Positions 25,201 through 33,935 of a stretch of 64,000 nucleotides of DNA are shown here, piece after piece. Below the pieces are notes generated by a model that was not told where the DNA came from, did no database searches, and saw only the letters and a program-made list of their open reading frames with translations. The DNA is from Whitmania pigra (taxonomy: Eukaryota; Annelida; Clitellata; Hirudinida; Haemopidae): positions 886,001 through 950,000 of the forward strand of contig JAJTWR010000113.1 of NCBI GenBank assembly GCA_021613335.1. Direction: 5' to 3'. The translations under genes were made by a program, and so were the position numbers. Numbering within the stretch: position 1 is the first letter of the stretch; each line of letters starts with the position of its first letter.

Positions 25201-25514
25201 ATGAAAAAACCAACGCCTCCTCCTAGGCCACGGTCCCTGTTCTTCAAAACAAATTTGTAACCATCAATAGCAGGAATAGGATCACCATTTTTCAGCCAAG
25301 TTTCACTGACGCCGAGGATTTCTGCATGATAAGAAGATAACAGCAATTCTACTTCCTGGAGTTTATTTGAGATGCTTCTGCAGTTAATGTGCATTAGGGA
25401 AAGATCTGAGTTACAAATTTTGGCCATATTTTTAGTTGTAACATAATTTGCAACCTCGTAGAATTCCGGCAGGTAGGCATCCGGGTCAGATGAAGAAAAA
25501 TCAAAGTCCGCCAT
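22246..25514 (-). mobile_element. CR1/L2/Jockey-group non-LTR retrotransposon, near-intact
   Basis: Minus-strand element whose 3' UTR extends to about 22246 with A-rich tracts. The coding part is a single uninterrupted ORF (22557-25514). Related decayed copies lie at 39600-40256 and 41395-41880. No ORF1 with a coiled coil or zinc knuckle is visible upstream, so it is either a one-ORF type or 5' truncated. Only about 300 bases separate it from the Gypsy element at 25819. Confidence 0.85.
22557..25514 (-). CDS. LINE polyprotein: AP-endonuclease plus reverse transcriptase, 985 aa
   Basis: The N-terminal ~240 residues are an exonuclease-endonuclease-phosphatase domain: HINCRSISNK, SETWL, IYRPPG, MGDFNINLL, and SDHFPLHINI at its end. 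The reverse transcriptase follows with [26 protein letters not shown] and the catalytic FADDTNVF, so all three RT aspartates are present. The C-terminal ~200 residues are the thumb and a family-specific tail (YNLRSSNQLR). No RNase H domain. Start ATG at 25514; no internal stop or frameshift, which suggests recent mobility. It nicks target DNA and primes cDNA there. Clade within CR1/L2/Jockey is not resolved by eye. Confidence 0.93.
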   Translation of the reverse strand: MADFDFSSSDPDAYLPEFYEVANYVTTKNMAKICNSDLSLMHINCRSISNKLQEVELLLSSYHAEILGVSETWLKNGDPIPAIDGYKFVLKNRDRGLGGGVGFFIQDNIKFNLIDTTNWKFEGFEYQLISISQRRRENIVVAIIYRPPGNSLKSFNKEFSEFLSYTIKDNKKTIIMGDFNINLLAIESSQPTNEFLNILHSFFMMPVFLKPTRIGPSSATLIDNIFTNISLSKCISKIIIDDISDHFPLHINIKLHETIKIVEPPKLHRKQDKQTKLKFKECLTEVDWSDVTRECESQNISHAYKLFLSKYQSLYNHCFPLTTVGSQSRIKKQEWMTPALLKSCKVKSKLYKTYLKNPTPENKIKFTKYRNRFKTIKQAIIRQHFSSKFLRQQGNPKGTWNIIKGILSRGSKSVEAPDIFYSDDGCELNSPTEIAEQFNKHFSDLGPNLAKKIIPPSKSFHEFLTRSPTPTMSFFPVSPDEIIQIVKELKTSHSCGLDGIDPCIAGEFIPLISNILSSLINCSLSTGYVPDDLKLAKVIPLHKSGDLNRICNYRPISILPYFSKIFEKAVYRRVESFLSRFSLLNNKQFGFRKNHSTYMPLLLLYSKIADALDRGEFTIGVFLDLSKAFDTVNHEILLSKLYHYGLRGCVLKWFTSYLSGRKQLTEFNGFESSFSDVACGVPQGSILGPLLFIIYINDLHNSSSLLTFLLFADDTNVFASGKNLNDLIISINRELTNVDTWFRANKLSLNVDKTNFMLFCSKNKDRTHSIQPCINNLQIKHVTSTKFLGIIIDDRLNWFLHINYVASKISKNIGIMSRVSSFVDKKILIMLYYSLIYPYLIYCNIAWASTYPSKLIHLLTLQKRIIRTIFRLHPRAHTKDFFISNGLLNIYQINKFQTCLFIYNYERNLLPPSFNNMFFKSSDVHSYNLRSSNQLRSEFSRTTFKKFSICCKGPLLFSSLPSSLVSLNSSSLFKSHLKKHILSTC

Positions 25515-25624
25515 TTCTCAAACTTTTCTCGAACTTGTGGTCCCTCCCCACAACAGATGTAACATAAATCGTATTCACATCAGCCAAAACTGTTGAAACA
25601 TGGTCTAAGTTCACGGGATCAATA

Positions 25625-25700
25625 GCACTTGGTGCAGTAGGTAAGGCTTCGCCTTTCGTGGTGGCAGCGCGGGTTCGAATTCCGTCTCGCTCGCTCGCAT
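25625..25700 (+). repeat. tRNA-like SINE head
   Basis: CAGTAGGTAAGGCTTCGCC then GGCAGCGCGGGTTCGAATTC resembles A and B boxes. It aligns with the SINE head at 61055-61125 (AAGGCTGCGCCTCTCG, GGCAGCACGGGGTTCAAACC). Acceptor-stem pairing is not convincing, so a functional tRNA is unlikely. Confidence 0.55.
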
Positions 25701-25818
25701 AACCTTTCTTTTAATAACTTAGTATTTAGGTTTGGGTTAGGTTAATAATTTAATATTAGTTTACTTTAGCTTGTTTTTTAGATAACGAAATAGCAATTTT
25801 TAGTCTGGTGAAGTGCGT

Positions 25819-25931
25819 TGTGATGTTCTATCGTTTAATTTGTTCGTGAAAAACCAACAACCGTTCCTTTTTATTTTCCGCACTTCAACGCCGCCATATA
25901 AACAAAGATCCCCTATCGTTACAACATTACA
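25819..25931 (-). repeat. 3' LTR of the Gypsy element, 113 bp
   Basis: Identical to 28036-28148. In element orientation it begins TGTAATGTTGTAACGATA and ends CATCACA. The polypurine tract lies at 25932-25945. Confidence 0.93.
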
Positions 25932-25963
25932 TCCCTCCCCTTTTTGGAAAACCTAGTCAAATA

Positions 25964-27874
25964 TTAGTTCACAACATAGTCTGCAAAGCGGGCAGGCAGT
26001 TTATGTTCACGCTTGGAGCGGCGTACAACGTTCTGATCTTGCTGTGTGCTGTACTCGCCTTCCGGAGCAGTTTGCGGCATGACATCACTGGATGTGACAT
26101 CACCTTCCACCACGTCTTCGGATGGTTCCTTGAATTTTGCATAACCCGACAAGCGGTTATCTATTCCTTTGAAGAGTGACGAGTTGCGGGTGACTGATTG
26201 TCCGTCAGTGTTGCGTGTAGCAGTGATCATCGAGTGGTTCTTTGACGTAACTGTGTGTGGTACTGGCATGTACGGTGTGAGTGATCTGTTGTGTGTGATT
26301 GGTTGTTTCACAATGACCGTGTCACCCACGCTGATTGATGAAGGTTTGACATAGGACTTGTTGTCAGCGTAGTCCTTCATCTTCGACTTCATGAGAGCAT
26401 CTCGCTCACGAAATTTTCTATCGCCTTGTGTATCAGTGACTGTAGATGATTCTGTTGATGGTAGAGTTGTTTTGAAGGGACGTCCAAACAGCATTGTCGC
26501 AGGAGGACGACCAGTTGTGCTGTGAGGCGTGGCACGATACTGACGAAGAAAGATGTTCAGTTCTTGATGCCAATTCTTGTGTTCGAGTTGCGCTGTCTTG
26601 ATAACCTTCTTGACTGTCTTCACAAATCGTTCGACCTCACCATTGGCACGCGGCCATAGCGGAGTTATCTTTCGATGCTTGAAACCCATATATTCAGCAA
26701 AACGGGTGAATTCAAAACCATTGAAGGGGGGTCCATTATCCGACTTCAGAATGTCACACGAACCAAATTCGGATAGGATGCGATCAAGTTTTGGTATCAC
26801 GCTGGCTGCTGCGGTTGACTGAACAATTTCAACCACAGGAAATCGTGAATAGTCATCAATGACCACGAGTAGGTAGTCACCAGTTGTTAACTGAGCAAAA
26901 TCAATACTCAATTCACTCCAGGGTGATGACGGTAGTTGGGTCATTTGTAGTGGTTCACGAAGCGGGGTTGCGACGGCGATTTGGCAGGCAATGCATGCTT
27001 TGACGCGTTCTTCCACCAAACGGTCGATCCCAGGAAACCAGACTTTTTCCCTAATCAAAGCTTTGGTTTTGACAATGCCTTGATGTCCTTGATGTGCGAG
27101 ATTGACTGCACGTTCCCTCAGTGACTCTGGAATAACTATGCGGCTATTGCGTAGTAGTATATTGTCTCCACTGACACACAGTTCAGCACGCATTCTAGCG
27201 AACGTGTCAAACTCGTTAGTGTTTATGTTAGCGATGTGTGACCAATCGTTGTGACACTTCATGTCAGCTGTTTTCTTGGAATTGTTGCAAATCTGCTTAT
27301 TGCGATTCAGACTCAGTTTGTTAACATGCTCATTCTCCATACTTTTTGCTTGGATATCGGAGAGTTCTAAACTACGACCAACATCTATGAGTTTAGTGAG
27401 AGTCATGTCAGGTTCACATAAGGCTTTACGGCGTAGTGTACTTGATAAACAACCTTGGATGATTTGAGATTTTATCTCACGATCAACATTGTCGAAAGAG
27501 CATGAGGTTGCCAGTTGTTTCAAACGGGTGTAGTAGGCTGTTAGTGGTTCATCTGTTTGTTGTTTAGATTGTCGAAACGTGTAGATCTGGTATTCGACGT
27601 TTTGCTTTGGTGTGAAAAACTTGTTGAGAGCAGTGACAGCCTTTTCGAACGGATCCTCTCCCTCTGCAGCTTCGGCATCTGGAAGAGTATCAAGGATGTC
27701 GTTGACTTCCTCACCCGCGTAGTGGAGTAGGAGAGCTCTTTGACGTTTGCGATCAACAATATTTACGGCCACCATCAGGTTGCGAAAGCGAGAAACCCAC
27801 TTTGTCCATCGAACTCCTGCTGAGTCGTGTGAATCGACTACAAACGACGGAAACGTTGGTAGTGCTTCAGCCAT
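25964..27874 (-). CDS. In-frame Gag-integrase fusion protein, 636 aa
   Basis: Residues 1-~200 are a Gypsy Gag capsid (WTKWVSRFRNLM, LLHYAGEEVNDIL, TAYYTRLKQLA). A basic linker (LSLNRNKQICNNSKK) follows, and the frame then enters the region just before integrase (MRAELCVSGDNILLRNSRIV). The HHCC zinc finger is intact (AHQGHQG, CIACQ) and so is the rve core with its catalytic triad: SIDFAQL, KSDNGPPF, NGEVERF. Zinc-knuckle, protease, RT and RNase H are absent and no stop intervenes, so one internal deletion seems to have removed them in frame. Family knowledge: integrase inserts cDNA and Gag forms particles. This element could move only with an autonomous relative's RT. A fusion product could also act on its own, which is inference. 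Confidence 0.92.
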   Translation of the reverse strand: MAEALPTFPSFVVDSHDSAGVRWTKWVSRFRNLMVAVNIVDRKRQRALLLHYAGEEVNDILDTLPDAEAAEGEDPFEKAVTALNKFFTPKQNVEYQIYTFRQSKQQTDEPLTAYYTRLKQLATSCSFDNVDREIKSQIIQGCLSSTLRRKALCEPDMTLTKLIDVGRSLELSDIQAKSMENEHVNKLSLNRNKQICNNSKKTADMKCHNDWSHIANINTNEFDTFARMRAELCVSGDNILLRNSRIVIPESLRERAVNLAHQGHQGIVKTKALIREKVWFPGIDRLVEERVKACIACQIAVATPLREPLQMTQLPSSPWSELSIDFAQLTTGDYLLVVIDDYSRFPVVEIVQSTAAASVIPKLDRILSEFGSCDILKSDNGPPFNGFEFTRFAEYMGFKHRKITPLWPRANGEVERFVKTVKKVIKTAQLEHKNWHQELNIFLRQYRATPHSTTGRPPATMLFGRPFKTTLPSTESSTVTDTQGDRKFRERDALMKSKMKDYADNKSYVKPSSISVGDTVIVKQPITHNRSLTPYMPVPHTVTSKNHSMITATRNTDGQSVTRNSSLFKGIDNRLSGYAKFKEPSEDVVEGDVTSSDVMPQTAPEGEYSTQQDQNVVRRSKREHKLPARFADYVVN

Positions 27875-28035
27875 GGATTAGATAATGGTGTTATCGATAG
27901 TAGCTTTCGATGACTTCGATAACGCTCGGAGGCCAGACAACAGCGTCTATCCGAAATGAACAAACTTCCGATTTTTGTCGATAAAAATTGGTGCAAACTA
28001 TTTGCGAAGGTCCGTTTCGAAATTCTCGTCGCCAA

Positions 28036-28148
28036 TGTGATGTTCTATCGTTTAATTTGTTCGTGAAAAACCAACAACCGTTCCTTTTTATTTTCCGCAC
28101 TTCAACGCCGCCATATAAACAAAGATCCCCTATCGTTACAACATTACA
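28036..28148 (-). repeat. 5' LTR of the Gypsy element, 113 bp
   Basis: Identical to the other LTR. Very short for a Gypsy LTR and identical over its whole length. The ORF starts 162 bases inside it (ATG at 27874). Confidence 0.93.
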
Positions 28149-28153
28149 TGCGT

Positions 28154-29580
28154 TATAAGAGATTTTAAATATTTTTAAATTTTCACTATTTATATTTTTA
28201 ATTTTGCAAATAAAATAATATTTGGTTGTTTTCTAAAATTTATATTCTTATTCATTATTTTGCAACTACAGACTTACCTCTTAACCTGGATAATAATCTC
28301 ATGAATAATTTATGAGAACGATCACTGCTGCAAAAAACCCCAGCCCGAGAGACCACTGCAAAAAACCCGTCTCGGCGATGCTCGAATTAATAGGATGGTT
28401 CAGAGACACAGCCACAAAAATTTTCGTCGAAAGTGCTAAATTATTGATACGATTTTAAGGAATTAAATGAAAATACATGAAAAATTTTTTAAAAATAATT
28501 TTTACAATAAAATTTTGTAATCTCACCTAGGCCACATACTGGAAACGGCAATGGATTTTGTATTCCAGTCAATTACATTGTCATGAAACCATGACAGCCC
28601 TACAAAGTGCATACTTTTGCCACCAAATAAAACAAACATTAAATACATTTAGGGCTGCAGATGAATCAAGTTTTTTTAATTCTTTATTGTTTTTTCAATT
28701 GTTTGTACATACATATTCAGCATCTTTAAGTTTATAAATGAAATATATTATAAACGAAATAAGCCGTATGACATATCTTGAGAGATAGGAAGGTTCAAAG
28801 TTCCGAATGGTGCAAAATACGTCTTAATAAAATAAATTAACATTTCAGGCAGCCACCTTAAGGGTCACTTCCCACAGTATATTAACATATGTATCCCTTT
28901 ATTCGAAGATTAGTTACTGGCATTCTCGCCAAAAGTAACCTCGTAAAACTCCAAATTTAGGAAAAAAGTATGTTAAGCATTTACTTGAAATAAAAGAAAA
29001 AAGAGGAAGCAAAGCTTAAAGGCAATAACAAATTATGTGTTAAGCAAGCTAACAAAACATGAAATCAAATTAATCAAATACAAAATAATAACAAAAAAGG
29101 ACATAATCTTCATAGATTCATTTAGTTAATTTACAAGTTCCTGATTGCAACTTTGGATACAAATCTCGTCAAAGTTAACAATTCTTCACCAGCAACCGAC
29201 GAATTTTCAAGGAAACTGGAAATCATTTATCAAATCAAATGAACATTTTTTACATTCGAGAGCATATTAATAAAATAAGAGTTCATATATTTGAATTATA
29301 ATTTTTGACAATTAATGTTAAAACCCTAACATATTTTGAACCACATTCCTGAAAAACCATAATTCACAAAATATTCATTTTTTAATAAGATATAACCAAA
29401 GTCACCAAAAACTACATACTCACAATATTATATATTATAATATACAATAATAATTATAATAATATATTACAATAAATTATGCATGGTTGATTTTCAGATA
29501 AATGTTTTACTTTTACATTATACATTTTTACATTACCTAAGGTATGTCGTGAATTTTATTTAAAATTTTCTTTTTAGTTT
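28154..29580. other. Intergenic, no gene recognised
   Basis: AT-rich. Contains a small near-duplication (ACTGCTGCAAAAAACCC at about 28326 and CCACTGCAAAAAACCC at about 28353) and a TA-rich palindromic stretch at 29425-29475. No domain-bearing frame. Confidence 0.5.
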
Positions 29581-29599
29581 GTTTTAATTTATAAATGTC

Positions 29600-30290
29600 A
29601 ACTCCTGATCTGCTTCAAGAATTATTAACAACAACTTCAGCAGAGACAAAAAAAATCTGTTAATATATCCGAGAATACAATGCCACTTTGGCTTTTGCCT
29701 CAATGAAATCAAAGCATCTCCTGGGAATGGACCACACCTCTTTCAAATTCACAGACAAATTTACCACATGGTTTCTCCACTCTACCTAAACAATCATTAC
29801 AAACCATCCTATGCCCAGCTGTATATATTCGATCCACGCGACACAAAAATGCATGGATTATAATCAAAGCTGCTCGTTCAGCAGTTGTTATGAAAAAATT
29901 ATATTATTAATTACAGTATTAATCCAGTTAAATCCTATAATCAAACACATCAAATAATAGTCTAACCACACTGAACAATTTAGAATTATTTTTTTGAAGA
30001 TCCAAATTGGGACTTAAAGACAAACTTAGAACTAAGAATGCACCAACTTCAAGGACAGAATATGCTGGAATATTCGTTGGTGAAGATGATGAACCACCAG
30101 CCAATAAAGATATATGCATCTGCAGTTATTATTGAACTTAATAACCATATGCTAGGAGAAATAGTTTATGAAAGTGTCAACAGTATAGTGAGTGATCAAG
30201 CTGAAGACCAACTTGCATATCCAGAATTTTTGATCAATTTGACTCCAGCTGGAGTCCATGTTATGAACTCAGATTGGTGCTGAAAAACTG
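29600..30290 (+). pseudogene. Helitron relic (Rep N-terminal domain plus PIF1 helicase end)
   Basis: 29665-29855 reads, with a frameshift, as IREYNATLAFASMKS, FQIHRQIYHMVSPLYLNN and AQLYIFDPRD, the Helitron-like N-terminal domain upstream of the HUH Rep. 30038-30283 then gives VSDQ and YPEFLINLTPAGV, the C-terminal helicase motif. The several kilobases that normally separate these are missing, so this is an internally deleted copy. No CTRR terminus or hairpin was located. Confidence 0.7.
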
Positions 30291-30308
30291 GCTACTTGAA
30301 ACTTATTA

Positions 30309-32621
30309 CCGTATTTTCACCCATATTATACGCGCGTTATGTTCGATTTTCCGTACCGCGCACCCCCATGTGCGTGCTATAATCGTATGCGTGTTATGCT
30401 AAATTAAATTTAATTGAATTTGATTCTCGACCAACAAAAATAAAAATTTAAATGATAGCACAGACTTTTGATTGTATTTTTTTTGTAAAAGCTTTAGAAT
30501 ATATTTAAAATTTTAAATAGCTTATAATTGGTTGGGCGTTAATGCATTGCATAAAGAACTTTCGATATATGCTTACAAAAGCATATGGCAAAGCAGTCAT
30601 GTTAATCATTGCATTGTCCGGCACTCGAATTTGGGTTGTCAACTTGAATTTAGCTGAAATTAATTGATGGCAACTATAAGAAACTTGTGGGGTGTTGCAC
30701 TAATTTATTTATGTAATAATTATTCAACTATTTGTTACTCATAATTATATTTGATGTTAGAGTTTTCACTTTGGGTGACTGTTTTTTCAGCACTGGTTTC
30801 AGATAAAGATTTGGTTGGTGCTATTTAACATTATATTAGTCAAACATCATTATGAAGATTCAAATTGGTAGCTGTAATGAATTACCACCACTAATCTAGA
30901 TTTTTACTGGTGATGAGTCACTTGATTTTTTACATTGCCATAAGAGCATATCATGAAACCCATTGGATGTCAAAAATTATATGAAGATTTTGGCTATACT
31001 TTCATGTTATAGTTGATTCATTGCTTGAACCACAACAATTCCATACCTTCACAGTAAAGTTGTGTCCCACAGCATGTACATCTGCATAACTTCAGTATCT
31101 GCTTTAAGAATTGATCTCAATTTATTTAAAAGCCTTGTTTCTTTCAATGCAATTATAAAGCCCATTGTGCATGAGCTACATTTCATGCTCAGATCAATGA
31201 TGGATTTATGGTTCTTGAAAGGGAGACTTTAACCTTGAAATCTTATGAAATTTCACATTATAATTGATGGACCTCAACAATGATATATCTTCCAGTGAAG
31301 CTGTGTCTCACGGCACCCCGTCATAACAGCCCATATAACAAATAGCGGTAGAATTGGTTCTTTGTTGATTTGTTACATGTCCACATGACGATAAGGTCAG
31401 GATAATTTATATTAAATACCAACTTGAAAAGTCCATGTAAAGTGAGGAAGTAGCCGGAATCCTAATAATATTTTAGACGATAAATCTTCAAACCACTAAT
31501 TTCGAATTAAATTTGGAACCAGTTATCGGTTAATGCATTCAATTTACAAAATTTTTTTAAATACGTTGATGGGGCTATTTTGTCAGGGCTGTTTTGACGG
31601 GATTTGTTCGTCCTGGGCTATTTTGTCACCGGGCTGTATTGACGGGGCTGTTTTGACGGGGCTATTTTGACGTGGGGCTATTTTGACGGGGCTGTTATGA
31701 CGGGTCACCGTGTCTCACAGCATGGTACATCTGCTTAATTCCATCATCTACTCCAAGAATTGATCTCAAAATGTTTAAAAATGTCTCTTAAGATCTCTAC
31801 ATTTAAAATATGCGATTTCCGTATTTAGGGAGTTATGGGACACGAGTTCGTTACCATCCTTTGAAATATTGCCTCACTTTTGTCTTACAAATTATCATGC
31901 GTGAACAGTCTGCATTCCAAAGTATGAAGTTGATGAAAATCTTAAAATAAAAATAGTTTCGAGGAAGAATTGGAGAGAGAATGCAATAACGAAGCGACTC
32001 GTGACCAATTTTGGTCAATTGTAGCAAGCTCATGAATCGTTAACCAGTTCTTTGAAGTTTTTAAACAATTTATTAACAGACATAATGCACATTCAAAAAA
32101 TCAATCAGAAGACCAATAATTATTCCTAATCATCAGCTAAGCCTTCAAATCCATCAAAAGTCGAACATTCACATTCATCTTCGACTCTTGCCGGATTGCA
32201 GGCTAGTTCAATGTCTGGGTGGTCACTTTACACCTTTCCTGTAGACTTAATTCCAGCCTTTCTAAAGCCACTCAGAATCAAATCAGGCGACACTTTTTCC
32301 ATGCCTGTCCGACGTCGATATTTCAATCAAGAGCACTTCTATCTATATATCACAGTATTTATCACTTCAAGCATCGGCCGCTCAGCCAACGGAAGATTTT
32401 TTGACAACTTTTATATTTGATTGTATTATATATTAGAAACTGTTTCAATTTAATATTTTAATATATATATAATTTTAATTTTAAATTTCTCTAGCCAAAA
32501 GAAAAAAATGCGTCTTTTGGTGAGTGTTATAATCGTTTGCGTGTTTTCTAAGTGATTTTTTATATAAATTGGAAAAATTGCGTGATAAATTCGTCCGCGT
32601 GTTAATTTCGTGAAAATACAG
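30309..32621 (-). mobile_element. pogo-type DNA transposon relic
   Basis: Ends CCGTATTTTCACCCATATTA (left) and the inverted GTGAAAATACAG (right), each bordered by TA (30307-30308 and 32622-32623). Near the right end the minus strand reads VSPDLILSGFRKAGI, the conserved C-terminal motif of pogo/jerky DDE transposases. A shortened inverted copy lies at 51370-52235. A 9-bp-TSD MITE is inserted at 31312-31709. The coding region is broken. Confidence 0.7.
31312..31709. mobile_element. MITE with 9-bp target duplication, copy B (398 bp)
   Basis: Begins GGCACCCCGTCATAACAGCC and ends GCTGTTATGACGGGTCACC. Flanked by exact GTGTCTCAC at 31303-31311 and 31710-31718. The right end contains about six GACGGGGCTATTTT-like tandem units. 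Inserted in the pogo relic, so it is younger than that element. Confidence 0.85.
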
Positions 32622-32879
32622 TAATTATTCTAAGGGTCTCTGCAATGAAATCAGCTCATAGTTGCATGATTGAAGACCATCATGTGAACTACAAAGGCAG
32701 AAGTGAAAAAACTGGACTTTCAATAAATTTTCATAACGTTGTGAATGGACATTTTAGGCGGCACCAACAGTACAGGGATGTACATTTCTAAATTAAAAAA
32801 TTCTCTCATACTTGGTTAACATAGAGCTGAGTTATGGACTAGTTCCGCAGGTGGTTTTATGATTTTATAGTTTTCATAC

Positions 32880-33640
32880 ACCTCAACAGAAAGCAGGTGA
32901 TTCAGAGAAGCCTTGACCAAATGAATAAGCTGCTCAGGTGCTATAGAATGTCCTTCAAGCCTGCTAAATCAAGAAGCCTAGCCCTAAGTCGAGGGAAAAT
33001 TCGCAGTGATTTTTCCTTTCAGATGGCGAGCCAACAAATCCCGACCATACAACAAGAGTAAAAAAAGTCTGGGAAGAGTATTTGATCCTCAACGACAGAA
33101 ACCAGGAAATGGACATGATTGATGGAGTCTCCCTTCCTGGATGATTCAAAGTGTGGCCATTAATAGTGTACAAGATTGGCCTGCCCATAGTGGAAGTGAT
33201 GGAGAGGTGCATTAAACCAACTCATTAGGAGGTGGTCAAGATTATCTCCTGGGCTTTCTTCAGTCGCCCTTTACAGCAGGAGCTCAAAACCGAAAATGCC
33301 ACTTAGGTCCATCACCAAAGACTTCAGAATAAGCAAGATCAGAATGCAGCTCACATTAAACAACTCCATGGACAGTAAAAAGCCGCTGCTCAGACCTGGG
33401 AGGAAATTTAATGCCCAAGAGATATAAAAGTCAACAAACATTCTGAAATTCAAGAAAACATGGCCAACCTTCAGTATATCGAAGAGTGAGGAGGAAGAAA
33501 GAAGCAAAGAAGCGGTGGAAGTGAAGATACAAGCCAGCAGAGACACCCAGCTGATTACCAGGCAACCCCATCAGATCAGGACCAAAATGCTCGAAGACTC
33601 CTCTGAGGAATCTTTGATGGAGCTTCACACCAGAGTTTTT
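32880..33640 (+). mobile_element. R2/NeSL-type LINE fragment with 3' tail
   Basis: Plus strand reads FKPAKSRSLALSRGKIRSD, nearly the same as the minus-strand RT at 54752-57142. The family's 3' tail (GACTCCTCTGAGGA, GAGCTTCAC) follows at 33540-33615. Stops and frameshifts throughout. It lies just outside the 3' end of PAIP1. Confidence 0.7.
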
Positions 33641-33935
33641 TATTATATAGACCATTGATGTCCATGACATAAAAAAATAAAATTTCTTTGTTAGGGAAAT
33701 TTTTCTACATTGATTGAATACATTTGATATGACACATTAGTACTTTCTATTTACTTAAATGTCATTATTTTCAAATATAAAATAATAATTACAAAAGCAA
33801 TTCATAAATATTCTTCAATTTAAATTGGATGTTAATTAAAATATTTTTGAACTAAAATCTAAAATAAACAAAATCAACCCATCTCAATGGGGCTCATTTA
33901 GATGACCAAGCTTATTCTGAATCTACAAAACTAAT

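Larger units (their letters stand above)
25819..28148 (-). mobile_element. Gypsy-type LTR retrotransposon with internal deletion, 2,330 bp
   Basis: Two identical 113-bp LTRs (25819-25931 and 28036-28148) with TG/CA ends, flanked by an exact 5-bp duplication TGCGT (25814-25818 and 28149-28153). On the minus strand, TTGGCGACGAGAATTTCGAA follows the 5' LTR as a primer-binding-site candidate, and AAAAAGGGGAGGGA precedes the 3' LTR as a polypurine tract. Identical LTRs mean a very recent insertion. The internal region has a single ORF lacking protease, RT and RNase H. Confidence 0.93.
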
